64,000 nucleotides of DNA from NCBI GenBank assembly GCA_037349315.1, contig JBAIAC010000007.1:46642001-46706000 (forward strand), given 5' to 3'. Below are positions 1 through 13,200 of the stretch, piece after piece. The first letter of the stretch is position 1; every line of letters starts with the position of its first letter. The notes under the pieces were generated by a model, which searched no databases, had not been told where the DNA came from, and was given only the letters and a program-made list of their open reading frames with translations. A program made the position numbers and the translations under genes. This DNA comes from Chelydra serpentina (Eukaryota > Chordata > Testudines > Chelydridae).

Positions 1-1083
1 TGCAGGTACAAATTTGCCAAGTCTTGGAGTGGATGATAAGACCATGTGTGGTGCGCCAGTGTTGGTACAGCAGTGATGTTGCAAGTCAGAGTCAACACCA
101 GAAACAGAAGCTGCATTTTTCTAGCTTTGCTGTTCTTTTCTCTCCCCTCTTGTTTGTCTTCTAAGAATCAGGATTGAACTTTAATGGCAGCAACAAAAAC
201 AGCTCATCTCATCTCAACTACTTTTCTCAATTTTCCACAAAAAGGACAGTTATCTCCATCTAAGAGACTGTCAAAAAAAGGGGGGTTTTCCCTTTAAAAA
301 AAACAACTCTACAGCTAAAGGGAACAAGGGTTGTTGTTAAAATGAAAGCATTATTTTAATACCTTTCAAAAGCTTTAATTGTTTTTCCTTCTTTTACGTA
401 TTTTTAAATAAACAGTTAAAAGGAGTTTAAATAGTGTGTTTGCCATGGTACTAAGCAGGCTGAGGTCCCTGTATACTAAACCCTGAGCCTTGTTTAAAAC
501 TGTTTTATGTTGGACAGTTTCAAGGTCATGTTAACACCTTTGACTATTTGGGCCCTTCATTCTATATAAATGAATACAACAGGACCCACTGGAGGGTATG
601 GAATATTGCTGTGATGTCCTCTCTAGGGCTAGTCATTCTCAGGCTCCTGAGTGTTGAGTTTAAGGTTGACCTTACTGATACAATAAGCTTGAGAGTTACG
701 GCACTCCAGTCCTGAAATGACAAATGTGTGAATCATGGATGCAAGGGAGAAATGGAATGTATTGTATGATAGAGGTATTATGAACATATGAATACTCAAT
801 CATGAATGCCTCCTATACTTAAGAGCTGAAGGCCATGTCATCATAATACATGAAAGGTGCATTTTCCCTAGATTTGTAACAGGATCTAGAATTTGATTTT
901 AATGTTCTTAAAATTTGGGCAATGTACTAGTTCCTTAGAAGGATACTTCTACCTCCACTAGCAGATAAAGGGATAATGTCAGATCCAATTTGGCTTTAAT
1001 ACTTGAAGTAAGTTATTCAGAACCATATGTTTTTAACCTGGTACCTATGAATAAGACCTCCTGACTTTTTTCCTTTATCTTAC
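1..1083. other. AQR intron, downstream end of window
   Basis: No match to the next AQR exon (starting LCNLYNWRY in human) was found, so it lies before position 1. AT-rich, no recognised repeat. Confidence 0.7.
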
Positions 1084-1271
1084 CTTGCTCTTGCTCTTCC
1101 TTGAGCATCCAAGTCAACAGTTGGCACCCCCACACGAACAAAGCGTGTAAAGAGAGACTGTTCCATGTTGGAGTATTTTTGAAAAGCCATGTTCTTAATG
1201 ACAGGTGGCAACTGATGATGGTCACCAATCATAATCCATCGTTTCAGTCGGCTGAATCCATCTTGGGGGTT
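1084..1271 (-). CDS. AQR: AQR exon, human residues ~1080-1142 (motif III)
   Basis: 188 nt, exit phase 2. Reads [62 protein letters not shown] and [10 protein letters not shown] is SF1 motif III, coupling ATP hydrolysis to RNA binding. The acceptor is TTTTAATAG and the donor GTAAGA. The last exon visible. Confidence 0.98.
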
Positions 1272-4200
1272 CTATTAAAAAAAAATTAAATTGCAGAATT
1301 AACCTGGGTTATCATATGATCAGGCATTACCTTTATTAAAATAATTCTAGTCAAGTAAGGGTCAAATTGGCTTTGTTATAAGCACTAGTTTTCAATATTT
1401 GTTTTTAAACGGCTCTGAACGGCAAATGAAATGTTAGTCTGAAGCAGTGGTGAACAACCTGAGGCTCTCGGGCCGCACGTGGCCCATCAGGGTAATCCGC
1501 TGGGAGGCCGCAAGACAGTTTGTTTACATTGACTGTCCATAGGCACAGCCGCCTGCAACTACCAGTGGCCGCGGTTCGCCGTTCCCAGACAATGGGAGCT
1601 GGGAGCTGCGGGCAGCCGTGCCTGCAGATGGTCAATGTAAACAAACTGTCTCATGGCCCGCCAGCAGATTACCCTGACAGGCAGCGTACAGTCCACAGGT
1701 TGCCCACCATTGGTCTAAAGGCATCTATTACAGCCCTTCTAATGTCCATGACCTGAAAAAAGAAGAGTTTAATATTTTATGCTAAATTGCTAGTGTTTAA
1801 TGAACATAATCAGATAAATTTGTCCCTTAACACAATAAGAGTTATAGCAAGAATGAATGTGACCTACTGCAATGATGATATAACAGAAGTAGTAATGCTC
1901 TATTACAGAGAGCAAAAGGAAGAATCATATGTACCTTCAGAAATTATGGATACGAGTTAAAGGAAACTGCAGAAGCAATACAATTGTGGTTTCTGCAAGC
2001 CTTATTGTGCTCCTAGTTTTTACCTTTGATAACACCTCCACTTAAAGGGAGGCTGCATGGGGCAGCCAATCAGGGACCAAAGAGAGCTGCAGGCCAGAGC
2101 AGGGTAAGTTGGTGCTGGGAGCTCAAGGAGCTGGCTGCCAGGACTGGTTAGTTGCATATCCTGAGGAAGGGCGATGAAGGTGCTAGGGCTGTGGGGAAGT
2201 GGCCCAGGGAGATATAGCAGCTGTGAAAAGAGTAAGAGGCACAGCAGGAAGCTGCTATTCACAGGGTCCCTGGGCTAGGACCCAGAGTAGTTGGCAAACC
2301 CGGGTCCCCCCCACTCGCCACTGGGGAAGTGGCAGGAGTTAGACTGACATAGCTACCCTTTTCCCCACAGAAGGGGGGAAAGCACAAATGGTGGCCAGTG
2401 GCCAAGTCATGAAGAGGACACTGGGATTTGGACCAGTGGTGGGTCTGCAGGCAGAGATGACAACTGGAGAGACACCACCTGGAGAGGGGGCACCAAATGG
2501 CAGAGCTAATCCCCAGGATGGCCAGGAGGAGACGCTGCAGTGAACCTCATGACACAGGGAGAAGAAAGAGAAAGAGGTAAAGAGCAAGATACTTTTCTGC
2601 AGAAATCAGGATCTTTGTTATATTGGTCACAATGTATTAGTAATGTTAGGTTGCTTTCAGAATGATCCCTTTACTTATTGAGCAATCAGACACAAACTAC
2701 TTTTTTGGAAATCCAGTTCATCGAAGTTCTAGCCATCAAACTGGGTTTTCAAAAAGTGCTTGGATGATTCTTTAAGCTGCTAAGAGTCATTGTCCAGGGG
2801 CATACTGGCCCCTCAGTAGTTATGTCAGAGCACAGCCCTAAGTGGCAAACACTGGCAAAGGAACAGAATCCCCGCTCCGTGCACCTTCCCAGTCCCGCTT
2901 ACATCTCCTACACTTCAACCTCCTCCCGCTACTCACACACACTGCACTAAACCCCTATATGCCCTAGTTCTTAAAAAAGTTACAAGAATCTGAAAATTTT
3001 ATGAGCAGTGCATGTTAGAGGGCTGTATATCAAGAACCCCAGGAAAAAGTAACTCAGCAAAATGCTTTCTTATGTTTACACTCAGTTCCATTGTTCAGGA
3101 ACAGGGTGAAGTTGTGATTACATGACTAGTATGCATTCAGTGTATTTCATCTTTCCTCCATTTAAATTAATGCTAATTTCCTTGACAATACTTCTAAATT
3201 AAAATCAAAATTTTACAGCACTTTAGAATATTGCTCTTAAACCAGAAAGTTTGGTCTCAATGCAAAGTTTCAAAAAGGAAACCCTGCAGAATGCACGCAG
3301 CAAGCTAGGAACACACAAAACAAATTCTCAGAAAGCTGCCATGGGTAGGGTTTGAATTCAGAGTGCACAGGTGCTGCTCAGGTTCAATGACCACAGCATG
3401 CCATCTTGAGCGTCCCAACTCCTCTAGCTGTTAACAGAGACCTAGTCTTGCTGCACATGTGCATTTCACTTTTAGAGATGGCAGTTTAACGGATGCCAAC
3501 CTGGAGTTACAAACATTGTCCTTAATAACTTTTGCAATGTTGCTTCCCCAAAGGGGCAGTGGGAAATGTGCACTAGCTGAGATCATTCCTGAGCAGCTGT
3601 GATCAGTTTGTGGAGGATTAAAATCATAGTTTGAGCCCCAGGTGTGTGTAAAGAGTGTCTGAAAAATTAGGTGATTTCGTAAACACCTGATTTGGGGGGG
3701 GGGGGGGGGGGGGGGAAGAGAGGTTGTATCTCAGGAACCCCCTGTTCAAATGACTCAAAATTTGAATCAATAAATTTCCTCTGGATCCCACGAGGAACAG
3801 AAAATTTCAAGAAAATCCGAGTAAGCATTTCTATTTTAGAGCATTTACAATAGTCAACTTGAACACTCAACGTTAATTACAGCAGAGCTGGTGATTTGCT
3901 ATAATGATTCCACAGGTTACAAGAACAAAAAAGGATTAAGGAGAGGTCACATGAAACTGCTACATTTATTTTATATGCAGAATATTGTGATTTCACAGTT
4001 GTCATCTTAGGTCTACTTTAAGTGAATTTTGAAATAAGCAACTGTTATGAAGTGGAAGAGAGGTGCATATAGCTCAGACAAGAACAAGAATTTAGTCACT
4101 GAGCCATACACTGAGCCTGATTCTAATCAGCATGTATCAGGAGTAAATCATGAGTAACTTCATTTATACAGGAGTAAAAATCTGAGATCAGAATCAGGCC

Positions 4201-7200
4201 CATTATACCCAAATCGACTATACCATTCTCAAACACCTAATTGCTAAGGACAGAGTTAGTTCATAGATTCTGGGGCTGGAAGGGACCTCGAGAGGTCATC
4301 GAGACCAGCCCCCTGCCCTCATGGCAGGACCAATTACTGTCTAGACCATCCTAGATAGACATTTATCTAACTCTTAAATATCTCCAGAGATGGAGATTCC
4401 ACAACCTCCCTGGGCAGTTCATTCCAGTGTTTAACCACCCTGAAAGTTAGGAACTTTTTCCTAATGTCCAACCTAAACCTCCCTTGCTGCAGTTTAAGCC
4501 CATTGCTTCTTGTTCTATCCTCAGATGCTAAGATAAACAAGTTTTCTCCCTCCTCCTTATGACATCCTTTTAGATACCTGAAGACCACTATCATGTCCCC
4601 TCTCAGTCTTCTCTTTTCCAAACTAAACAAATCCAATTCCTTCAGCCCTCCTTCATAGGTCATGTTCTCTAGACCCTTCATCATTCTTGTTGCTCTTCTC
4701 TGGACCCTCTCCAATTTCTCCACATCTTTCTTGAAATGCGGTGCCCAGAACTGGACACAATACTCCAGTCGAGGCCTAACCAGCGCAGAGTAGAGCGGAA
4801 GAATGACTTCTCGTGTCTTGCTCACAACACACCTGTTAATGCAGCCCAGAATCAAGTTTGCTTTTTTTGCAACAGCATCACACTGTTGACTCATATTTAG
4901 CTTGTGGTCCACTATAACCCCTAGATCCCTTTCTGCCGTACTGCTTCCTAGACAGTCTCCTCCCATTCTGTATGTGTGAAACTGATTGTTCCTACCTAAG
5001 TGGAGCACTTTGCGTTTGTCCTTATTAAACTTCATCCTGTTTACCTCTGACCATTTCTCAAATTTGTCCAGATCATTTTGAATTATGACCCTATCCTCCA
5101 AAGCAGTTGCAATCCCTCCCAGTTTGGTATCATCTGCAAATTTAATAAGCGTACTTTCTATGCCAATATCCAAGTCGTTGATGAAGATATTGAACAGAGC
5201 CGGTCCCAAAACAGACCCTTGCGGAACCCCACTCGTTATACCTTTCCAGCAGGATTGGGAACCATTAATAACTACTCTCCGAGTACGGTTATCCAGCCAG
5301 TTGTGCACCCACCTTATATTAGCCCCATCTAAGTTGTATTTCCCTAGTTTATTGATAAGAATAACATGCGAGACCGTATCAAATACCTTACTAAAGTCTA
5401 GGTACACCACATCCACCGCTTCTCCCTTATCCACAAGACTCGTTATCCTATCAAAGAAAGCTATCAGATTGGTTTGACATGACTTGTTCTTTACAAATCC
5501 ATGCTGGTTATTCCCTATCACCTTACCACCTTCCAAGTGTTTGCAGATGATTTCCTTAATTACTTGCTCCATTATTTTCCCTGGCACAGAAGTTAAACTA
5601 ACTGGTCTGTAGTTTCCTGGGTTGTTTTTATTTCCCTTTTTATAGATGGGCACTATATTTGCCCTTTTCCAGTCTTCTGATCTCTCCTGTCTCCCATGAT
5701 TTACCAAAGATAATAGCTAGAGGCTCAGATACTTCCTCTATTAGCTCCTTGAGTATTCTAGGATGCATTTCATCAGGTCCTGGTGACTTGCAGGCATCTA
5801 ACTTATCTAAGTGATTTTTAACTTGTTCTTTTTTTATTTTAGCTTCTAAATCTTCCCCCTTCCCATTTGCATTCACTATGTTAGGCATTCCCTCAGACTT
5901 CTCAGTGAAGACCGAAACAAAGAAGTCATTAAGCATCTCTGCCATTTCCAAGTTTCCTGTTACTGTTTCTCCCTCCTCACTGAGTAGTGGGCCTACCCTG
6001 TCCTTCCTCTTGCTTCTAATGTATTGATAAAAAGTTTTCTTGTTTCCCTTTATTCCTGTAGCTAGTTTGAGCTTATTTTGTGCCTTTGCCTTTCTAATCT
6101 TGCCCCTGCATTCCCGTGTTGTTTGCCTATATTCATCCTTTGTCATTTGTCCTAGTTTCCATTTTTTATATGACTCCTTCTTATTTTTTAGATCTTGCAA
6201 GATCTCGTGGTTAAGCCAAGGTGGTCTTTTGCCACATTTTCTATCTTTCCTACCCAGCGGAATAGTTTGCTTTTGGGCCCTTAATAGTGTCCCTTTGAAA
6301 TACTGCCAGCTCTCCTCAGTTATTTTTCCCCTCAGTCTTGATTCAGATGGGACCTTACCTATCAGCTCTCCGAGCTTACCAAAATCCGCTTTCCTGAAAT
6401 CCAGTCTCTATTTTGCTGTACTCCCTTCTACCCTTCCTTAGAATTGTGAACTCTATGGTTTCATGATCACTTTCACCCAAGCTGCCTTCTACTTTCAAGT
6501 TCTCAACGAGTTCCTCCCTATTTGTTAAAATCAAATCTAGAACAGCTTCCCCGCAGTAGCTTTCTCACCCTTCTGAAATAAAAAGTTGTCTGCAGTGCAG
6601 TCCAAGGACTTATTGGATAGTCTGTGCCCCGCTGTGTTATTTTCCCAACATATATCTGGATAGTTGAAGTCCCCCATCACCACCAAATCTTGGGCTTTGG
6701 ATGATTTTGTTAGTTGTTTAAAAAAAGCCTCATCCACCTCTTCCACCTGGTTAGGTGGCCTGTAGTAGACTCCTAGCATGACATCACCCTTGTTTTTTAC
6801 CCCTTTTAGCCTAACCCAGAGACTCTCAACACTTCCGTCCCCTATGTCCATCTCCACCTCAGTCCAAGCATGTACATTTTTAATATATAAGGCAACACCT
6901 CCTCCCTTTTTCCCATCTGTCCTTCCTGAGCAAGCTGTACTCATCCATACCAACATTCCAATCATGTGTATTATCCCACCAAGTTTCGGTGATGCCAACA
7001 ATGTCATAGTTGAATTTATTTATTAGCACTTCCAGTTCTTCCTGCTTATTACCCATACTTCTCGTATTTGTCTACAGGCATCAGTTACCTGGAGGCTTTC
7101 CCACTACTACACACCAAGCAGCTATTTTTGCCTCTGCAACATCTGACTTACAGGAACTAAGGAGTTCTCTCTGCTTCCCATTACAAATTAGTGATGCATT

Positions 7201-10200
7201 GAGATGATCCATGTCAAAACTATTCATATATTATTTCAATGCAGATGGGACCTTATAGCCACAACTCTTCTGTTATAAAGTCTCTTTATAACAGTCTTGT
7301 TTTTCTTGTTAGTCTTGTTTTTCCATTATATTTATTGTAAAATATGTATGTTGGTATACACAACCTTAAAAACTGCCTGTTTTATAAAAACAAAAACTCT
7401 GATAAAATACACTCAATGTTTCTAATATGATGAGGGAAAACATATTAAATTAATAATAAATTATTGTACTTTATAGCAAAAAATATACAAAATACTTCCC
7501 AAAATCTTGTTAATCAAGGGAAGTAACAAAAGTAACAAGTCCAATATCAATAACACAATTATTTTGATTCGTTACTTTGGCATTTCAAACCAAAGGGCCT
7601 GATCTAGCTATAATTTAAGCCAATTCAAGGTAGTATGATCAGACTACACATCAACCAAAAGTCAGATAAACTGCATAAAATAAAATAAAAAGTACAGAAG
7701 AATCAATAACTCATAATAAAGGCTATGATTTAGTCTCAGATATTTTTGAATAAAAGTCATGGACAGGTCACAGGCAATAAATAAAAATTCACAGCCCATG
7801 ACCTGTCCATGACTTAATAAATACCCATGACTAAATCTTGGGGGTGCAAGGGGCGCTGCTTTGAGGGGAAGCCAGGGCCAGCAACACCAGCTGCCGGGAG
7901 CCCCTGGAGCAGCAGTTGCTCCAGCTGCCCTGAGGGTCACTGCCAGGGGCTGCCGACAGTGGCTGCTCCAGCCGCCCCGGGGACCACTGCTCAGGTGGTC
8001 CGCAGGGCTAGCTGCACCAGCTGCTGCTTGGGTGCTGCCAGGGGCCAGCTGCCCAGGACCGCTCAAGCAGCAGCCAGTGCAGCTGATGCGGGGCAGGCTG
8101 AGCAACTGGCTGCAGAGCCACTCCAGCAGTGGCTGGTATGGCTGTCCCCAGGGCCAGCTGCTTGGGCAGCCCTGGGGTCAGCCACATCAGAAGTCACAGA
8201 GGTTGTGGAAAGTCACGGAATCCACGACCTCCATGACAGAGATGGAGCCCTACTCACAATGAAGAGAGTTTATGAACAGATGGCCTGATCCTGAAAGTGC
8301 CAACCCTTCCAAACGCCTACTACTTGAATGGAAGCTGCAGGTACTCTGGAACTTTCAGTACCGGGCCCTCTTTTTAGGATGAAACGGATACACCCATGAT
8401 GCCAAAATCAGTTAAGTGTAACAAGCAAATACTATTCTCAAGAATGCATATCACACTTTCAGTCATTAGCAAAAACATACTGTTCAAGATTTGAGAGAGG
8501 AGTCATGTATTTTACAATGAAAATGAAATTCTCACCTGCAAAAGGAGAGGTATAAAGGTTTCTATCTCCAGAATCTGAGCAGACTCTTCCATTAAGATGT
8601 TATCATACTGCGAGAGAGGGGAGGGAAGGAGGGATTAAAAATTCTGGTAAATAAAAACATAAAACAAGAACAGAAACAGGAGTACATTTTTGATGGGGAG
8701 AAGTTATTTCAGAACCACCTATACAGACAGTTGAAATTAACTTTTCATAGACTTGTACCAAAGGGGCAGCAACATTTCTTTTCTGTCTGACAAGCATCCA
8801 TGAGCATGAAGGCACATCTTCATTAGAACCTAAATAGATAAATCCACATGTATTCTTCTGCAACTAAAATCTCATTATCAGCATCAGCCTATAATGCTGC
8901 TCAGTATTCGATCAACAAGGCTTTAGCATAAAATGAATGCAATGCCTACCTTTTCTTCCTTTTCACAGGAAAGTGTGGCTTGTATCACTGACAGAATAAG
9001 TTGAATACCAATCTTGTTCTATTAAGTTTTTGATTTACTTTGCATTGGGTCCCTATCTTATTTTCTCCTTCTCTTTCTTGTTCTAGGAATAAGCCCTAAG
9101 CTCCTTCTTCCATTCATACTTCTGAAGGTCCACTGGCAGGAAAGGGGTGGGGGGGGGGTGGGGAGAAGACTTGCTGATGAAGACAGATTCACCAGGGAGA
9201 CAAGCAACTCCATTTCTTCCTGCTCCATTCCATTACCCACAATAGCCATATCTAGTTTGGAGGTGAGGAGAACAAACCTGCCCAGTCCCATCTCCAAACA
9301 GATCTGCCTGTCTTGGAAGAAAGACCAAACTCCAAAATCAAGCTAAAATTTAAGTAAACCAATTTTGGTCTAGAATTTATTCTCTCTCCATCTGAAATAG
9401 CTATACCAGTATAAAAACTGTGTACTGATCAAACCTAAGTTAAAATGCAGCACTGATATTTACACTCTACAATGGAATAAGCAAGTGTTGCTGCATGAGC
9501 CTCTTATTCAAATTGTTCATTATTTAGCTAAGCAACATGTTAACAGGGTCTTATTTATTTCAGCTCTCCACCTGCTTTTATCTTGGCATGCAATCATGCC
9601 ACTACAATTTATCACATTAGTCTACTACTGCAGAAATTTACAATTTCTTCAAACAGAATGATATACATTTATGGAAATGCATAAATAGTAAGTAAACAAG
9701 TCATGACCATATATACACAAGCACACTGTTTGATATATGCAAGCAATATTCAAATTTACATCTTTATGCCTTTCAATACTCAAAATACTTTAAAAGATCT
9801 CAACTTGTACTTATGTTGTTTATTTTTCATTAAAAGGAAAATAGGTAATTTAACAGATTAAAAATTGCAGTGAGTCAACATAGTGTAGTGGTCTATGTTT
9901 ACAATATAGGATGTTTAATGCAGGAAAATATTTTAGATTAGCCTTTTGCCATTATTGGAATCATTACCTTGAAGCCTAATTCAACCAGGTCATGTCGTTT
10001 CAAGGCCGCATGAGTACAAGTCATTGCAATGATCTTTGCTTCTTTCACCAAGAGGTATTTGGATCTATCCAGGCCACTGCGGAGGAGTTCAAATGCCCTG
10101 AATTCCTACAGGAAGAGAAAAAAGCACTCAAGAATGAGAATACAAAATTATATTGCTTACAACAGAACTATGCACTCAAAAGGTATCTGACTTTACTCCT

Positions 10201-13200
10201 TCCATTCTTAACCAAAAAAGATATAGGTAAAAAAGTACTAGTCTACAACAATTTCATGTCTTAATGTCTTAGCCCAAACAAATCATATCTGTAAAATATA
10301 AACAAAATTTCAAAAGAACCTGTAAAAATACACCCACAAAAAACTGGAACACCTATTTGTGTCTGCAAATTGAAACTTAAACACATATAAAATTACCTGA
10401 TAATCTGAGGACACATTCATTTTTAGAAACAACTTGCTTTCAATTGTTCCCTCTTTTTTTGAGCACTGTTTTTATTGCTTCACGGGATCAAATTTAGAGA
10501 TCAGAAAATTAAGCTCATATAGTTTTAAAGCCACCAAATACACTGACTAGATCAGTGACTCTCAAACATTCTAGACTACTGTACTCCTTTCAGAAGTCTG
10601 ATTTGGCTTGCGTATCCCCAAGTTTCACCTCATTTAAAAACTACTTGCTTACAAAAATCAGACATAAAAATACAAGTGTCACAGCATCTTATTAAAAAAA
10701 TTGCTTACTTTCTCATTTTTACCATATAATTATAAATCAATTTGAATATAAATATTGGACTTACATTTCAATGTATAGTATATACAGCAGTATAAAAAAG
10801 TCACTGTATGAAATTTTAGCTTGTACTGACTTTGCTAGTGCCTTTTATGAAGCCTGTTGTAAAACTAGACAAATATAGAGATGAGTTGATGTACCCCATG
10901 GAAGACCTCTGCGTACCCCCAGAGGCATGCATACCCCTGGTTGAGAACCACTGGTCTAGATTTCCTTTTATACTATCTGGTTTAAAAAATACCACCTCCT
11001 CAAGTAAATAATTCCAAAAATTCCAGTAAATTGAAATTTTACAAATCTTACCTCAAGTTGAGTGAATATTTTCTTAATATGTCTGAAACACCCTTCAGAA
11101 ATTTCCATGTCCTCTTCATAAGATTTGCCTTTAAAAATTGGTTGAGGGGCATTTACGAAATACTGGTGAAAAGGGAAGAAACTAGAGACATCTGCAACAT
11201 CAGGAAGCTTGCCACCTTTAACTTTCACTTTGCTAATATACTCCTCCCAACGAGACATTACCTGCAGCAAACAAAGGTGTCATGATGGTGTATATGTTTT
11301 TCTATTCAACAGGCTTTTTTTAAACCTTAGGCTACCTATTTTTATTTAGTACATATTTTCATAAAAATCACAGGTTAATATTTGGTTTTCAACATAATTT
11401 CATAAAAATACTTTACAAATATATTCAAAGAAGAGAAATTGCATTTCTTTAGTAAGACTAAACTATCTCTGAAACAGATAAATTACTATTTTGATGCTGT
11501 ACTCTACCATAAAAATCAAATGTAAAGTACATTTCCAGTTATTGTATGTACCCTTTGTATTCCTTCATTTAGTTATCTAACAAAAGCAAAAGCGAGTTAC
11601 TGCCTTGAAATCTATCAACAGCATGAAGAAACTTGCGGAGATTGTCATATCTGAAGAGGAAAATCCAGATCAAAAACATTGCCAATAGTTGTACAAGAAA
11701 GCAAGAATGCTGGCATTTCAATTTGTGAGTCACCAGGCACAGGGTTAAAAACAATAGCAACACAAACACGTAACATTATAATTATAGCTTCAGTTGCTGT
11801 CTACATTTTGAGCCACCAAACAAAACCATTTCTTTAGACTCAATTCTGAGAAATTCACTCCAATATCCACATTGTGCTTTATAACATAGGGAAGTCTAAA
11901 TCTGCTCTTTGGAAAAATATTTAATCTCTTACTTGGTATAAGAAGAAGTGGCCAGCTGTTTCACAAGTATAAGAAACATCTCCTGGGACTCCCAGGCTCT
12001 CTTGTAATCGTCCAACCTCCCGTAGAAGTTCTAGTCTTCGACCCAGGACATAATTAACTCTTCCATACCTACAGAATGGATGAAATGTGATACAAAGAAT
12101 TATGTATTCTGAGTTTTTCTCAGCTGAAATGAATGTTGCTGAATGCCAACACTTGGATGTTGCAAAAATAACTACACAGAACAAACACTGGTCTTTATTA
12201 GTTACCAATAAAAACAGAACAAAAAACTGCTACCTGCCAACTGTTACTATATATCTAAATAATACTTCTACGCCCCCCTCTCACCACAGAATCAGAGTGC
12301 CTCAAACATTAATGAAGTTATCCTCATTAATGAAGTCATTCCTGTGAGAAAGGGAAGAATTATCCAAATTTTACATGTGGGAAACTGAGGCAGAGAGATT
12401 CAGTGATCTGCCCACAGTCATGCAGGAAGTCTGTGGCAGAACTAGAAATTTCACCAGTAATTCCCGAGTCCCACTCACACAAACCATGCTTCCTTATGTG
12501 AACGCCAAAGCTCTCTGTGGTTATCCTTTCATAATGCAGGCCTAGCATTCTTGGAAGCACCTCTGTGTCCATCCTCCGATGGCCGCACCCTAAACAGGTG
12601 ATTAGGGCCACTGGCGGAGGTAAGGGGGATCACTCTGGGCACAGACAGAAGGTTTCATTTTACCCAATTCAAACCCAGAATTGTTTCCTTTGCACAGTCA
12701 GTCAGTTTTCCCAGTTTAAGTCTTTCACACAACAATGGGAGAGAAAAAAATTAAACAAAATGAGAAAATGTGACAAACCATAACAAATGGCATAGGAAAT
12801 CAGGGGTGGCAATAGTATGCAACACTATTTTAAACTCTTTCCCCTCCCACCCAGTTATATTGACAATACCCCCTAAAAGGTCAAAACAAAAATGTGTTAC
12901 TGAGCTTAATGAGTTTTCCATACGTGTGCTTTTAAAAGATTATTTCTGAATGTGAGAAAAGGCTAATTTTGAAAGACAATAAAAGCACCTAACAAAACAT
13001 TTATAAATGCAAGTTTTTCTCATGAGGACTAAAAATGGAACCTCCTAGGACTCATGATTATTTCTATTTTATTACTTATCAAAAAACAGGGTAGCTGAAG
13101 CTGGAAATATGAATACCGTAAGTTACAGAACTGAAAAGAGCATTCTTTGACAACTGAAGCAACAAAATTACTTTTCCATTAGCCATAATCAAATATGCTT

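Larger units (their letters stand above)
1272..8535. other. AQR intron (7264 nt)
   Basis: Holds a hAT MITE (1445-1712), an interspersed repeat (2030-2590), a 22-G run (3694-3715), a palindromic MITE (4113-4201), a long CR1 (4261-7110) and a GC-rich hAT-like element (7725-8260). 2600-3690 and 7210-7720 have nothing recognisable. Confidence 0.7.

Noticed and set aside
5085..5477. Plus-strand frame opposite CR1
   Set aside because: Antisense shadow of the CR1 reverse transcriptase; the same applies to plus frames at 18519-20284 and minus frames at 55082-55647.
7827..8288. Frames of 133-153 codons on both strands
   Set aside because: They lie in the GC-rich centre of a hAT-like nonautonomous repeat and read as Ala/Gly/Pro-rich noise.
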